64,000 nucleotides of DNA from Clavelina lepadiformis (GCF_947623445.1 NC_135241.1:2048501-2112500); one strand, 5' to 3'; shown: positions 7,794 to 19,527, counted from the stretch's first letter. Numbers and translations are program-made. The notes: generated by a model from the letters alone, not told the origin.

Positions 7794-7870
7794 TGTGCTT
7801 AATGCATAGATGAAATAGTTAAAATCGCACATTTCCGAATATCCATATGAAATTGCAAAAGTAATATCTG

Positions 7871-7952
7871 CATTGTCGGCAGGATTCGAACTTACGCGGG
7901 CATAGCCTAACAGATTTCAAGTCTGTCGCCTTAACCACTCGGCCACGACAAC
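7871..7952 (-). tRNA. tRNA-Ser-TGA: tRNA-Ser(UGA), altered T-stem
   Basis: Private change in the T-stem (index 61 G to A) gives an A-C mismatch and alters the B box to AGTTCGAATCC, so transcription or folding may be reduced. Confidence 0.82.
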
Positions 7953-8029
7953 TGTGCTTAATGCATAGATGAAATAGTTAAAATGGCACATTTCCGAATA
8001 TCCATATGAAATTGCAAAAGTAATATCTG

Positions 8030-8111
8030 CATTGTCGGCGGGATTCGAACCTACGCGGGCATAGCCCAACAGATTTCGAGTCTGTCGCCTTAACCACTCG
8101 GCCACGACAAC
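8030..8111 (-). tRNA. tRNA-Ser-CGA: tRNA-Ser(CGA), first copy
   Basis: Last occurrence of this CGA copy; it is missing from all type B units. Confidence 0.85.
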
Positions 8112-8188
8112 TGTGCTTAATGCATAGATGAAATAGTTAAAATGGCACATTTCCGAATATCCATATGAAATTGCAAAAGTAATATCGG

Positions 8189-8270
8189 CGTTGTCGGCGG
8201 GATTCGAACCTACGCGGGCAGGGCCCAACAGATTTCGAGTCTGTCGCCTTAACCACTCGGCCACGACAAC
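8189..8270 (-). tRNA. tRNA-Ser-CGA: tRNA-Ser(CGA), second copy
   Basis: CGA form with the T-stem A-C mismatch, as at 2005-2086. Confidence 0.87.
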
Positions 8271-8349
8271 TGTGCTTAATGCATAGATGAGAAATAGATA
8301 AAATCGCACTTTTCCGAATATCCATATGAAATTGCAAAAGTAATATCGG

Positions 8350-8442
8350 CGTTGTCGGCAGGATTCGAACCTACGCGGGCATAGCCTAACAGATTTCAAG
8401 TCTGTCGCCTTAACGTTGCCTTAAGTTGTCGGCCACGACAAC
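8350..8442 (-). pseudogene. Broken tRNA-Ser(UGA)
   Basis: Standard broken form. Confidence 0.88.
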
Positions 8443-8554
8443 TGTGCTTAATGTGCAATGCAAATAGATAAAATGGCACTTTTCTCGAATCACTAGATAG
8501 ATTCCACCATGTCGATGTTTCCGGAATCTTCTCCTGACTTTCAAATCTGACAAG

Positions 8555-8724
8555 ATGAAAATGTAGCTAGCGTAGTCTAGATGAAAATCAAGCTAGCGTA
8601 GTCTAGATGAAAATCAAGCTAGCGTAGTCTAGATGAAAATCAAGCTAGCGTAGTCTAGATGAAAATCAAGCAAGCGTAGTCTAGATGAAAATCAAGCTAG
8701 CGTAGTCTAGATGAAATCCAAGCT
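8555..8724. repeat. 26-bp satellite, 6 copies plus partial
   Basis: Same six-copy pattern as 6259-6428. Confidence 0.92.
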
Positions 8725-8822
8725 GATTTCGAGACCTAGCTACGCCTACGTCTCTGTAGTGTATTAACTATAAGCTAGTTTCAACTAAATTTTAAGTACT
8801 AAAGTAAACTACTGTTATTTGC

Positions 8823-9280
8823 TTAAGGGGTCATGTCCCAATTCAAAGAGATAGGCTTTTCAATGCAAAGTGCGTTAAATCAAGAAGCTACCAACGCAAA
8901 ACTACATCATAAACCTACCCTGAATTTTGGCTTGCAACAAGACCTAGGTTATGTCTGTCTACAGTCTTAATTTGGACAAAATCCATGTACTCAGTTTTCT
9001 ATAACAATTGCCTAAACTTTAGAACAAGTTTTTAGCTTAACATTTTATGACAAATACTCCAAAAAAACAAAAATTCAAACCCACACAAAATTTACAACTT
9101 AGCCTAAACCTGGAACCAGCTGTCGTCAAAGCAACGACGAACTACTCCACATCGACGTCACATGCGCATTGGACCGGAAAATTTTTACTTTTTTTAATAT
9201 GACGCATTGAGTGCGACACGGTCACAATCACTGTGTTGCCCGGCTCAAAATTGTCGTTTTATTGGGAAGTGACCCCTTAA
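8823..9280. mobile_element. TTAA-flanked MITE-like element
   Basis: Copy in unit A4. Confidence 0.65.
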
Positions 9281-9504
9281 ACGTGAAGAAATTCATAAAT
9301 TTTAGTTTTACTTATGACTATATCTATATATAGATATCTATATATATTATATAAGGTAAGTGATTAGGATTAGGATTAGGTGATTAGTAGGGCAAGTTTT
9401 TGCAACTTTTTCAACTTTTTTTACAGCTTCTGGCAGCTTCTTTCTGGCCAGCTGGTGGACTGCAGACGTGAGTCTGGCCAGCTGGTGGCCTGCAGACGTG
9501 AGTG

Positions 9505-9896
9505 CAACTGTGCTTAATGTGCAATGCAAATAGATAAAATGGCACTTTTCTCGAATCACTAGATAGATTCCACCATGTCGATGTTTCCGGAATCTTCTCC
9601 TGACTTTCAAATCTGACAAGAAGAAAATGTAGCTAGCGTAGTCTAGATGAAAATCAAGCTAGCGTAGTCTAGATGAAAATCAAGCTAGCGTAGTCTAGAT
9701 GAAAATCAAGCTAGCGTAGTCTAGATGAAAATCAAGCAAGCGTAGTCTAGATGAAAATCAAGCTAGCGTAGTCTAGATGAAATCCAAGCTGATTTCGAGA
9801 CCTAGCTACGCCTACGTCTCTGTAGTGTATTAACTATAAGCTAGTTTCAACTAAATTTTAAGTACTAAAGTAAATAACTGTTATTTGTTATTTGCT
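9505..9896. repeat. 392-bp internal duplication that defines type B units
   Basis: A second copy of the DNA right of the broken tRNA: its flank from the first four tRNA bases onward, a six-copy 26-bp satellite (9621-9776), and the stretch up to GTTATTTGCT just before the TTAA element. It is inserted inside the 30-bp minisatellite. It is distinguished from the source by AAGAAG for AAGATG at the satellite start and by an extra TTATTTG near its right end. It contains no tRNA, only CAAC of the source gene. Confidence 0.93.
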
Positions 9897-10113
9897 GCAG
9901 ACGTGAGTCTGGCCAGCTGGTGGCCTAGACAGTCAAATGGTCATCAAACGGTTGTTGGCTCGTCGCTCTGCGGCTCGCTGGTTTGAACCTGCAACTTGTC
10001 TGTCGACGTTCTCCGGTTTTTCCACTGTGCTATGGGTTTCCCCCCACCCACCCTATGCTTTCTGCGCATCTTGACTTTATTGCTTTAGGATGAAATTGCA
10101 AAAGTAATATCTG

Positions 10114-10195
10114 CATTGTCGGCAGGATTCGAACCTAAGCGGGCAGAGCCCAGCAGATTTCTAGTCTGTCGCCTTAACCACTCGGCCACGACAAC
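10114..10195 (-). tRNA. tRNA-Ser-AGA: tRNA-Ser(AGA)
   Basis: Standard AGA form; TTTT terminator maps to 10100-10103. Confidence 0.82.
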
Positions 10196-10272
10196 TGTGC
10201 TTAATGCATAGATGAAATAGTTAAAATCGCACATTTCCGAATATCCATATGAAATTGCAAAAGTAATATCTG

Positions 10273-10354
10273 CATTGTCGGCAGGATTCGAACCTACGCG
10301 GGCATAGCCTAACAGATTTCAAGTCTGTCGCCTTAACCACTCGGCCACGACAAC
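10273..10354 (-). tRNA. tRNA-Ser-TGA: tRNA-Ser(UGA)
   Basis: Well-paired T-stem allele (consensus B box). Confidence 0.92.
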
Positions 10355-10431
10355 TGTGCTTAATGCATAGATGAAATAGTTAAAATGGCACATTTCCGAA
10401 TATCCATATGAAATTGCAAAAGTAATATCGG

Positions 10432-10513
10432 CGTTGTCGGCGGGATTCGAACCTACGCGGGCAGGGCCCAACAGATTTCGAGTCTGTCGCCTTAACCACT
10501 CGGCCACGACAAC
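10432..10513 (-). tRNA. tRNA-Ser-CGA: tRNA-Ser(CGA)
   Basis: The single CGA gene of type B, equivalent to the second CGA copy of type A. TTTT terminator maps to 10418-10421. Confidence 0.87.
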
Positions 10514-10592
10514 TGTGCTTAATGCATAGATGAGAAATAGATAAAATCGCACTTTTCCGAATATCCATATGAAATTGCAAAAGTAATATCGG

Positions 10593-10685
10593 CGTTGTCG
10601 GCAGGATTCGAACCTACGCGGGCATAGCCTAACAGATTTCAAGTCTGTCGCCTTAACGTTGCCTTAAGTTGTCGGCCACGACAAC
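10593..10685 (-). pseudogene. Broken tRNA-Ser(UGA)
   Basis: Standard broken form; starts 161 bp from the CGA gene start. Confidence 0.88.
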
Positions 10686-11065
10686 TGTGCTTAATGTGCA
10701 ATGCAAATAGATAAAATGGCACTTTTCTCGAATCACTAGATAGATTCCACCATGTCGATGTTTCCGGAATCTTCTCCTGACTTTCAAATCTGACAAGATG
10801 AAAATGTAGCTAGCGTAGTCTAGATGAAAATCAAGCTAGCGTAGTCTAGATGAAAATCAAGCTAGCGTAGTCTAGATGAAAATCAAGCTAGCGTAGTCTA
10901 GATGAAAATCAAGCAAGCGTAGTCTAGATGAAAATCAAGCTAGCGTAGTCTAGATGAAATCCAAGCTGATTTCGAGACCTAGCTACGCCTACGTCTCTGT
11001 AGTGTATTAACTATAAGCTAGTTTCAACTAAATTTTAAGTACTAAAGTAAACTACTGTTATTTGC

Positions 11066-11523
11066 TTAAGGGGTCATGTCCCAATTCAAAGAGATAGGCT
11101 TTTCAATGCAAAGTGCGTTAAATGAAGAAGCTACCAACGCAAAACTACATCATAAACCTACCCTGAATTTTGGCTTGCAACAAGACCTAGGTTATGTCTG
11201 TCTACAGTCTTAATTTGGACAAAATCCATGTACTCAGTTTTCTATAACAATTGCCTAAACTTTAGAACAAGTTTTTAGCTTAACATTTTATGACAAATAC
11301 TCCAAAAAAACAAAAATTCAAACCCACACAAAATTTACAACTTAGCCTAAACCTGGAACCAGCTGTCGTCAAAGCAACGACGAACTACTCCACATCGACG
11401 TCACATGCGCATTGGACCGGAAAATTTTTACTTTTTTTAATATGACGCATTGAGTGCGACACGGTCACAATCACTGTGTTGCCCGGCTCAAAATTGTGGT
11501 TTTATTGGGAAGTGACCCCTTAA
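11066..11523. mobile_element. TTAA-flanked MITE-like element
   Basis: First copy with TTGTGGTTTT near the right end; all earlier copies have TTGTCGTTTT, all later ones follow this form. Confidence 0.65.
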
Positions 11524-12386
11524 ACGTGAAGAAATTCATAAATTTTAGTTTTACTTATGACTATATCTATATATAGATATCTATATATATTATATAAGGT
11601 AAGTGATTAGGATTAGGATTAGGTGATTAGTAGGGCAAGTTTTTTCAACTTTTTCAACTTTTTTTACAGCTTCTGGCAGCTTCTTTCTGGCCAGCTGGTG
11701 GCCTGCAGACGTGAGTCTGGCCAGCTGGTGGCCTGCAGACGTGAGTCTGGCCAGCTGGTGGCCTGCAGACGTGAGTGCAACTGTGCTTAATGTGCAATGC
11801 AAATAGATAAAATGGCACTTTTCTCGAATCACTAGATAGATTCCACCATGTCGATGTTTCCGGAATCTTCTCCTGACTTTCAAATCTGACAAGAAGAAAA
11901 TGTAGCTAGCGTAGTCTAGATGAAAATCAAGCTAGCGTAGTCTAGATGAAAATCAAGCTAGCGTAGTCTAGATGAAAATCAAGCTAGCGTAGTCTAGATG
12001 AAAATCAAGCAAGCGTAGTCTAGATGAAAATCAAGCTAGCGTAGTCTAGATGAAATCCAAGCTGATTTCGAGACCTAGCTACGCCTACGTCTCTGTAGTG
12101 TATTAACTATAAGCTAGTTTCAACTAAATTTTAAGTACTAAAGTAAATAACTGTTATTTGTTATTTGCTGCAGACGTGAGTCTGGCCAGCTGGTGGCCTA
12201 GACAGTCAAATGGTCATCAAACGGTTGTTGGCTCGTCGCTCTGCGGCTCGCTGGTTTGAACCTGCAGCTTGTCTGTCGACGTTCTCCGGTTTTTCCACTG
12301 TGCTATGGGTTTCCCCCCACCCACCCTATGCTTTCTGCGCATCTTGACTTTATTGCTTTAGGATGAAATTGCAAAAGTAATATCTG

Positions 12387-12468
12387 CATTGTCGGCAGGA
12401 TTCGAACCTAAGCGGGCAGAGCCCAGCAGATTTCTAGTCTGTCGCCTTAACCACTCGGCCACGACAAC
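12387..12468 (-). tRNA. tRNA-Ser-AGA: tRNA-Ser(AGA)
   Basis: Standard AGA form, unit B2. Confidence 0.82.
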
Positions 12469-12545
12469 TGTGCTTAATGCATAGATGAAATAGTTAAAAT
12501 GGCACATTTCCGAATATCCATATGAAATTGCAAAAGTAATATCTG

Positions 12546-12627
12546 CATTGTCGGCAAGATTCGAACCTACGCGGGCATAGCCTAACAGATTTCAAGTCTG
12601 TCGCCTTAACCACTCGGCCACGACAAC
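12546..12627 (-). tRNA. tRNA-Ser-TGA: tRNA-Ser(UGA), wobble T-stem allele
   Basis: Plus-strand GGCAAGATT in place of GGCAGGATT: T-stem pair 61-71 becomes G-U and the last B-box base changes. This allele occurs in 13 of 24 type B units, all of class S or L. Confidence 0.88.
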
Positions 12628-12704
12628 TGTGCTTAATGCATAGATGAAATAGTTAAAATGGCACATTTCCGAATATCCATATGAAATTGCAAAAGTAATA
12701 TCGG

Positions 12705-12786
12705 CGTTGTCGGCGGGATTCGAACCTACGCGGGCAGGGCCCAACAGATTTCGAGTCTGTCGCCTTAACCACTCGGCCACGACAAC
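12705..12786 (-). tRNA. tRNA-Ser-CGA: tRNA-Ser(CGA)
   Basis: Standard type B CGA form, unit B2. Confidence 0.87.
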
Positions 12787-12865
12787 TGTGCTTAATGCAT
12801 AGATGAGAAATAGATAAAATCGCACTTTTCCGAATATCCATATGAAATTGCAAAAGTAATATCGG

Positions 12866-12958
12866 CGTTGTCGGCAGGATTCGAACCTACGCGGGCATAG
12901 CCTAACAGATTTCAAGTCTGTCGCCTTAACGTTGCCTTAAGTTGTCGGCCACGACAAC
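12866..12958 (-). pseudogene. Broken tRNA-Ser(UGA)
   Basis: Standard broken form, unit B2. Confidence 0.88.
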
Positions 12959-13234
12959 TGTGCTTAATGTGCAATGCAAATAGATAAAATGGCACTTTTC
13001 TCGAATCACTAGATAGATTCCACCATGTCGATGTTTCCGGAATCTTCTCCTGACTTTCAAATCTGACAAGATGAAAATCAAGCAAGCGTAGTCTAGATGA
13101 AAATCAAGCTAGCGTAGTCTAGATGAAATCCAAGCTGATTTCGAGACCTAGCTACGCCTACGTCTCTGTAGTGTATTAACTATAAGCTAGTTTCAACTAA
13201 ATTTTAAGTACTAAAGTAAACTACTGTTATTTGC

Positions 13235-13692
13235 TTAAGGGGTCATGTCCCAATTCAAAGAGATAGGCTTTTCAATGCAAAGTGCGTTAAATCAAGAAGC
13301 TACCAACGCAAAACTACATCATAAACCTACCCTGAATTTTGGCTTGCAACAAGACCTAGGTTATGTCTGTCTACAGTCTTAATTTGGACAAAATCCATGT
13401 ACTCAGTTTTCTATAACAATTGCCTAAACTTTAGAACAAGTTTTTAGCTTAACATTTTATGACAAATACTCCAAAAAAACAAAAATTCAAACCCACACAA
13501 AATTTACAACTTAGCCTAAACCTGGAACCAGCTGTCGTCAAAGCAACGACGAACTACTCCACATCGATGTCACATGCGCATTGGACCGGAAAATTTTTAC
13601 TTTTTTTAATATGACGCATTGAGTGCGACACGGTCACAATCACTGTGTTGCCCGGCTCAAAATTGTGGTTTTATTGGGAAGTGACCCCTTAA
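13235..13692. mobile_element. TTAA-flanked MITE-like element
   Basis: Unit B2; carries CATCGATGTC in place of CATCGACGTC. Confidence 0.65.
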
Positions 13693-14555
13693 ACGTGAAG
13701 AAATTCATAAATTTTAGTTTTACTTATGACTATATCTATATATAGATATCTATATATATTATATAAGGTAAGTGATTAGGATTAGGATTAGGTGATTAGT
13801 AGGGCAAGTTTTTGCAACTTTTTCAACTTTTTTTACAGCTTCTGGCAGCTTCTTTCTGGCCAGCTGGTGGCCTGCAGACGTGAGTCTGGCCAGCTGGTGG
13901 CCTGCAGACGTGAGTCTGGCCAGCTGGTGGCCTGCAGACGTGAGTGCAACTGTGCTTAATGTGCAATGCAAATAGATAAAATGGCACTTTTCTCGAATCA
14001 CTAGATAGATTCCACCATGTCGATGTTTCCGGAATCTTCTCCTGACTTTCAAATCTGACAAGAAGAAAATGTAGCTAGCGTAGTCTAGATGAAAATCAAG
14101 CTAGCGTAGTCTAGATGAAAATCAAGCTAGCGTAGTCTAGATGAAAATCAAGCTAGCGTAGTCTAGATGAAAATCAAGCAAGCGTAGTCTAGATGAAAAT
14201 CAAGCTAGCGTAGTCTAGATGAAATCCAAGCTGATTTCGAGACCTAGCTACGCCTACGTCTCTGTAGTGTATTAACTATAAGCTAGTTTCAACTAAATTT
14301 TAAGTACTAAAGTAAATAACTGTTATTTGTTATTTGCTGCAGACGTGAGTCTGGCCAGCTGGTGGCCTAGACAGTCAAATGGTCATCAAACGGTTGTTGG
14401 CTCGTCGCTCTGCGGCTCGCTGGTTTGAACCTGCAGCTTGTCTGTCGACGTTCTCCGGTTTTTCCACTGTGCTATGGGTTTCCCCCCACCCACCCTATGC
14501 TTTCTGCGCATCTTGACTTTATTGCTTTAGGATGAAATTGCAAAAGTAATATCTG

Positions 14556-14637
14556 CATTGTCGGCAGGATTCGAACCTAAGCGGGCAGAGCCCAGCAGAT
14601 TTCTAGTCTGTCGCCTTAACCACTCGGCCACGACAAC
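14556..14637 (-). tRNA. tRNA-Ser-AGA: tRNA-Ser(AGA)
   Basis: Standard AGA form, unit B3. Confidence 0.82.
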
Positions 14638-14714
14638 TGTGCTTAATGCATAGATGAAATAGTTAAAATGGCACATTTCCGAATATCCATATGAAATTGC
14701 AAAAGTAATATCTG

Positions 14715-14796
14715 CATTGTCGGCAAGATTCGAACCTACGCGGGCATAGCCTAACAGATTTCAAGTCTGTCGCCTTAACCACTCGGCCACGACAAC
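14715..14796 (-). tRNA. tRNA-Ser-TGA: tRNA-Ser(UGA), wobble T-stem allele
   Basis: GGCAAG allele, unit B3. Confidence 0.88.
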
Positions 14797-14873
14797 TGTG
14801 CTTAATGCATAGATGAAATAGTTAAAATGGCACATTTCCGAATATCCATATGAAATTGCAAAAGTAATATCGG

Positions 14874-14955
14874 CGTTGTCGGCGGGATTCGAACCTACGC
14901 GGGCAGGGCCCAACAGATTTCGAGTCTGTCGCCTTAACCACTCGGCCACGACAAC
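14874..14955 (-). tRNA. tRNA-Ser-CGA: tRNA-Ser(CGA)
   Basis: Standard type B CGA form, unit B3. Confidence 0.87.
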
Positions 14956-15034
14956 TGTGCTTAATGCATAGATGAGAAATAGATAAAATCGCACTTTTCC
15001 GAATATCCATATGAAATTGCAAAAGTAATATCGG

Positions 15035-15127
15035 CGTTGTCGGCAGGATTCGAACCTACGCGGGCATAGCCTAACAGATTTCAAGTCTGTCGCCTTAACG
15101 TTGCCTTAAGTTGTCGGCCACGACAAC
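15035..15127 (-). pseudogene. Broken tRNA-Ser(UGA)
   Basis: Standard broken form, unit B3. Confidence 0.88.
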
Positions 15128-15533
15128 TGTGCTTAATGTGCAATGCAAATAGATAAAATGGCACTTTTCTCGAATCACTAGATAGATTCCACCATGTCGA
15201 TGTTTCCGGAATCTTCTCCTGACTTTCAAATCTGACAAGATGAAAATCAAGCAAGCGTAGTCTAGATGAAAATGTAGCTAGCGTAGTCTAGATGAAAATC
15301 AAGCTAGCGTAGTCTAGATGAAAATCAAGCTAGCGTAGTCTAGATGAAAATCAAGCTAGCGTAGTCTAGATGAAAATCAAGCAAGCGTAGTCTAGATGAA
15401 AATCAAGCTAGCGTAGTCTAGATGAAATCCAAGCTGATTTCGAGACCTAGCTACACGTACGTCTCTGTAGTGTATTAACTATAAGCTAGTTTCAACTAAA
15501 TTTTAAGTACTAAAGTAAACTACTGTTATTTGC

Positions 15534-15991
15534 TTAAGGGGTCATGTCCCAATTCAAAGAGATAGGCTTTTCAATGCAAAGTGCGTTAAATGAAGAAGCT
15601 ACCAACGCAAAACTACATCATAAACCTACCCTGAATTTTGGCTTGCAACAAGACCTAGGTTATGTCTGTCTACAGTCTTAATTTGGACAAAATCCATGTA
15701 CTCAGTTTTCTATAACAATTGCCTAAACTTTAGAACAAGTTTTTAGCTTAACATTTTATGACAAATACTCCAAAAAAACAAAAATTCAAACCCACACAAA
15801 ATTTACAACTTAGCCTAAACCTGGAACCAGCTGTCGTCAAAGCAACGACGAACTACTCCACATCGACGTCACATGCGCATTGGACCGGAAAATTTTTACT
15901 TTTTTTAATATGACGCATTGAGTGCGACACGGTCACAATCACTGTGTTGCCCGGCTCAAAATTGTGGTTTTATTGGGAAGTGACCCCTTAA
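15534..15991. mobile_element. TTAA-flanked MITE-like element
   Basis: Unit B3 copy. Confidence 0.65.
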
Positions 15992-16854
15992 ACGTGAAGA
16001 AATTCATAAATTTTAGTTTTACTTATGACTATATCTATATATAGATATCTATATATATTATATAAGGTAAGTGATTAGGATTAGGATTAGGTGATTAGTA
16101 GGGCAAGTTTTTGCAACTTTTTCAACTTTTTTTACAGCTTCTGGCAGCTTCTTTCTGGCCAGCTGGTGGCCTGCAGACGTGAGTCTGGCCAGCTGGTGGC
16201 CTGCAGACGTGAGTCTGGCCAGCTGGTGGCCTGCAGACGTGAGTGCAACTGTGCTTAATGTGCAATGCAAATAGATAAAATGGCACTTTTCTCGAATCAC
16301 TAGATAGATTCCACCATGTCGATGTTTCCGGAATCTTCTCCTGACTTTCAAATCTGACAAGAAGAAAATGTAGCTAGCGTAGTCTAGATGAAAATCAAGC
16401 TAGCGTAGTCTAGATGAAAATCAAGCTAGCGTAGTCTAGATGAAAATCAAGCTAGCGTAGTCTAGATGAAAATCAAGCAAGCGTAGTCTAGATGAAAATC
16501 AAGCTAGCGTAGTCTAGATGAAATCCAAGCTGATTTCGAGACCTAGCTACGCCTACGTCTCTGTAGTGTATTAACTATAAGCTAGTTTCAACTAAATTTT
16601 AAGTACTAAAGTAAATAACTGTTATTTGTTATTTGCTGCAGACGTGAGTCTGGCCAGCTGGTGGCCTAGACAGTCAAATGGTCATCAAACGGTTGTTGGC
16701 TCGTCGCTCTGCGGCTCGCTGGTTTGAACCTGCAACTTGTCTGTCGACGTTCTCCGGTTTTTCCACTGTGCTATGGGTTTCCCCCCACCCACCCTATGCT
16801 TTCTGCGCATCTTGACTTTATTGCTTTAGGATGAAATTGCAAAAGTAATATCTG

Positions 16855-16936
16855 CATTGTCGGCAGGATTCGAACCTAAGCGGGCAGAGCCCAGCAGATT
16901 TCTAGTCTGTCGCCTTAACCACTCGGCCACGACAAC
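16855..16936 (-). tRNA. tRNA-Ser-AGA: tRNA-Ser(AGA)
   Basis: Standard AGA form, unit B4. Confidence 0.82.
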
Positions 16937-17013
16937 TGTGCTTAATGCATAGATGAAATAGTTAAAATCGCACATTTCCGAATATCCATATGAAATTGCA
17001 AAAGTAATATCTG

Positions 17014-17095
17014 CATTGTCGGCAGGATTCGAACCTACGCGGGCATAGCCTAACAGATTTCAAGTCTGTCGCCTTAACCACTCGGCCACGACAAC
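17014..17095 (-). tRNA. tRNA-Ser-TGA: tRNA-Ser(UGA)
   Basis: Well-paired allele, unit B4. Confidence 0.92.
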
Positions 17096-17172
17096 TGTGC
17101 TTAATGCATAGATGAAATAGTTAAAATGGCACATTTCCGAATATCCATATGAAATTGCAAAAGTAATATCGG

Positions 17173-17254
17173 CGTTGTCGGCGGGATTCGAACCTACGCG
17201 GGCAGGGCCCAACAGATTTCGAGTCTGTCGCCTTAACCACTCGGCCACGACAAC
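17173..17254 (-). tRNA. tRNA-Ser-CGA: tRNA-Ser(CGA)
   Basis: Standard type B CGA form, unit B4. Confidence 0.87.
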
Positions 17255-17333
17255 TGTGCTTAATGCATAGATGAGAAATAGATAAAATCGCACTTTTCCG
17301 AATATCCATATGAAATTGCAAAAGTAATATCGG

Positions 17334-17426
17334 CGTTGTCGGCAGGATTCGAACCTACGCGGGCATAGCCTAACAGATTTCAAGTCTGTCGCCTTAACGT
17401 TGCCTTAAGTTGTCGGCCACGACAAC
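17334..17426 (-). pseudogene. Broken tRNA-Ser(UGA)
   Basis: Standard broken form, unit B4. Confidence 0.88.
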
Positions 17427-17806
17427 TGTGCTTAATGTGCAATGCAAATAGATAAAATGGCACTTTTCTCGAATCACTAGATAGATTCCACCATGTCGAT
17501 GTTTCCGGAATCTTCTCCTGACTTTCAAATCTGACAAGATGAAAATGTAGCTAGCGTAGTCTAGATGAAAATCAAGCTAGCGTAGTCTAGATGAAAATCA
17601 AGCTAGCGTAGTCTAGATGAAAATCAAGCTAGCGTAGTCTAGATGAAAATCAAGCAAGCGTAGTCTAGATGAAAATCAAGCTAGCGTAGTCTAGATGAAA
17701 TCCAAGCTGATTTCGAGACCTAGCTACGCCTACGTCTCTGTAGTGTATTAACTATAAGCTAGTTTCAACTAAATTTTAAGTACTAAAGTAAACTACTGTT
17801 ATTTGC

Positions 17807-18264
17807 TTAAGGGGTCATGTCCCAATTCAAAGAGATAGGCTTTTCAATGCAAAGTGCGTTAAATCAAGAAGCTACCAACGCAAAACTACATCATAAACCT
17901 ACCCTGAATTTTGGCTTGCAACAAGACCTAGGTTATGTCTGTCTACAGTCTTAATTTGGACAAAATCCATGTACTCAGTTTTCTATAACAATTGCCTAAA
18001 CTTTAGAACAAGTTTTTAGCTTAACATTTTATGACAAATACTCCAAAAAAACAAAAATTCAAACCCACACAAAATTTACAACTTAGCCTAAACCTGGAAC
18101 CAGCTGTCGTCAAAGCAACGACGAACTACTCCACATCGATGTCACATGCGCATTGGACCGGAAAATTTTTACTTTTTTTAATATGACGCATTGAGTGCGA
18201 CACGGTCACAATCACTGTGTTGCCCGGCTCAAAATTGTGGTTTTATTGGGAAGTGACCCCTTAA
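17807..18264. mobile_element. TTAA-flanked MITE-like element
   Basis: Unit B4; carries the CATCGATGTC marker. Confidence 0.65.
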
Positions 18265-19127
18265 ACGTGAAGAAATTCATAAATTTTAGTTTTACTTATG
18301 ACTATATCTATATATAGATATCTATATATATTATATAAGGTAAGTGATTAGGATTAGGATTAGGTGATTAGTAGGGCAAGTTTTTGCAACTTTTTCAACT
18401 TTTTTTACAGCTTCTGGCAGCTTCTTTCTGGCCAGCTGGTGGCCTGCAGACGTGAGTCTGGCCAGCTGGTGGCCTGCAGACGTGAGTCTGGCCAGCTGGT
18501 GGCCTGCAGACGTGAGTGCAACTGTGCTTAATGTGCAATGCAAATAGATAAAATGGCACTTTTCTCGAATCACTAGATAGATTCCACCATGTCGATGTTT
18601 CCGGAATCTTCTCCTGACTTTCAAATCTGACAAGAAGAAAATGTAGCTAGCGTAGTCTAGATGAAAATCAAGCTAGCGTAGTCTAGATGAAAATCAAGCT
18701 AGCGTAGTCTAGATGAAAATCAAGCTAGCGTAGTCTAGATGAAAATCAAGCAAGCGTAGTCTAGATGAAAATCAAGCTAGCGTAGTCTAGATGAAATCCA
18801 AGCTGATTTCGAGACCTAGCTACGCCTACGTCTCTGTAGTGTATTAACTATAAGCTAGTTTCAACTAAATTTTAAGTACTAAAGTAAATAACTGTTATTT
18901 GTTATTTGCTGCAGACATGAGTCTGGCCAGCTGGTGGCCTAGACAGTCAAATGGTCATCAAACGGTTGTTGGCTCGTCGCTCTGCGGCTCGCTGGGTTGA
19001 ACCTGCAGCTTGTCTGTCGACGTTCTCCGGTTTTTCCACTGTGCTATGGGTTTCCCCCCACCCACCCTATGCTTTCTGCGCATCTTGACTTTATTGCTTT
19101 AGGATGAAATTGCAAAAGTAATATCTG

Positions 19128-19209
19128 CATTGTCGGCAGGATTCGAACCTAAGCGGGCAGAGCCCAGCAGATTTCTAGTCTGTCGCCTTAACCACTCGGC
19201 CACGACAAC
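19128..19209 (-). tRNA. tRNA-Ser-AGA: tRNA-Ser(AGA)
   Basis: Standard AGA form, unit B5. Confidence 0.82.
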
Positions 19210-19286
19210 TGTGCTTAATGCATAGATGAAATAGTTAAAATGGCACATTTCCGAATATCCATATGAAATTGCAAAAGTAATATCTG

Positions 19287-19368
19287 CATTGTCGGCAAGA
19301 TTCGAACCTACGCGGGCATAGCCTAACAGATTTCAAGTCTGTCGCCTTAACCACTCGGCCACGACAAC
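19287..19368 (-). tRNA. tRNA-Ser-TGA: tRNA-Ser(UGA), wobble T-stem allele
   Basis: GGCAAG allele, unit B5. Confidence 0.88.
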
Positions 19369-19445
19369 TGTGCTTAATGCATAGATGAAATAGTTAAAAT
19401 GGCACATTTCCGAATATCCATATGAAATTGCAAAAGTAATATCGG

Positions 19446-19527
19446 CGTTGTCGGCGGGATTCGAACCTACGCGGGCAGGGCCCAACAGATTTCGAGTCTG
19501 TCGCCTTAACCACTCGGCCACGACAAC
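19446..19527 (-). tRNA. tRNA-Ser-CGA: tRNA-Ser(CGA)
   Basis: Standard type B CGA form, unit B5. Confidence 0.87.

Larger units (their letters stand above)
7051..9346. repeat. Tandem unit A4
   Basis: Last type A unit, 2296 bp; enlarged by the 12-copy minisatellite and six satellite copies (8555-8710). Confidence 0.95.
9347..11589. repeat. Tandem unit B1 (class M)
   Basis: First type B unit, 2243 bp, 30 bp shorter than the usual class M because of one minisatellite copy fewer. The internal duplication at 9505-9896 splits the minisatellite (9443-9503 and 9897-9930). Satellite after the broken tRNA 10798-10953, six copies. Confidence 0.95.
11590..13758. repeat. Tandem unit B2 (class S)
   Basis: 2169 bp. 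Internal duplication 11778-12169; satellite after the broken tRNA only two copies (13071-13122). Confidence 0.95.
13759..16057. repeat. Tandem unit B3 (class L)
   Basis: 2299 bp. Internal duplication 13947-14338; satellite 15240-15421 with seven copies, the first being a GCAAGC copy. Confidence 0.95.
16058..18330. repeat. Tandem unit B4 (class M)
   Basis: 2273 bp. Internal duplication 16246-16637; satellite 17539-17694, six copies. Start of a block that recurs 9,040 bp to the right. Confidence 0.95.

Noticed and set aside
10380-10580. 66-residue minus-strand open frame recurring in every unit
   Set aside because: It runs through a CGA tRNA gene and its spacers in another frame. Its conservation only reflects repeat identity.
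10319-10642. 107-residue minus-strand open frame recurring in every type B unit (160 residues in type A)
   Set aside because: It starts at a TTG inside the anticodon loop of the broken tRNA and stops at the UGA anticodon of the next tRNA. It is a read-through of tRNA genes and spacers.
11590-11892. 100-residue minus-strand open frame in each type B unit
   Set aside because: It crosses minisatellite, T-rich tract and TTAGGA motifs and contains a 10-residue repeat produced by the 30-bp unit. No protein-like composition.
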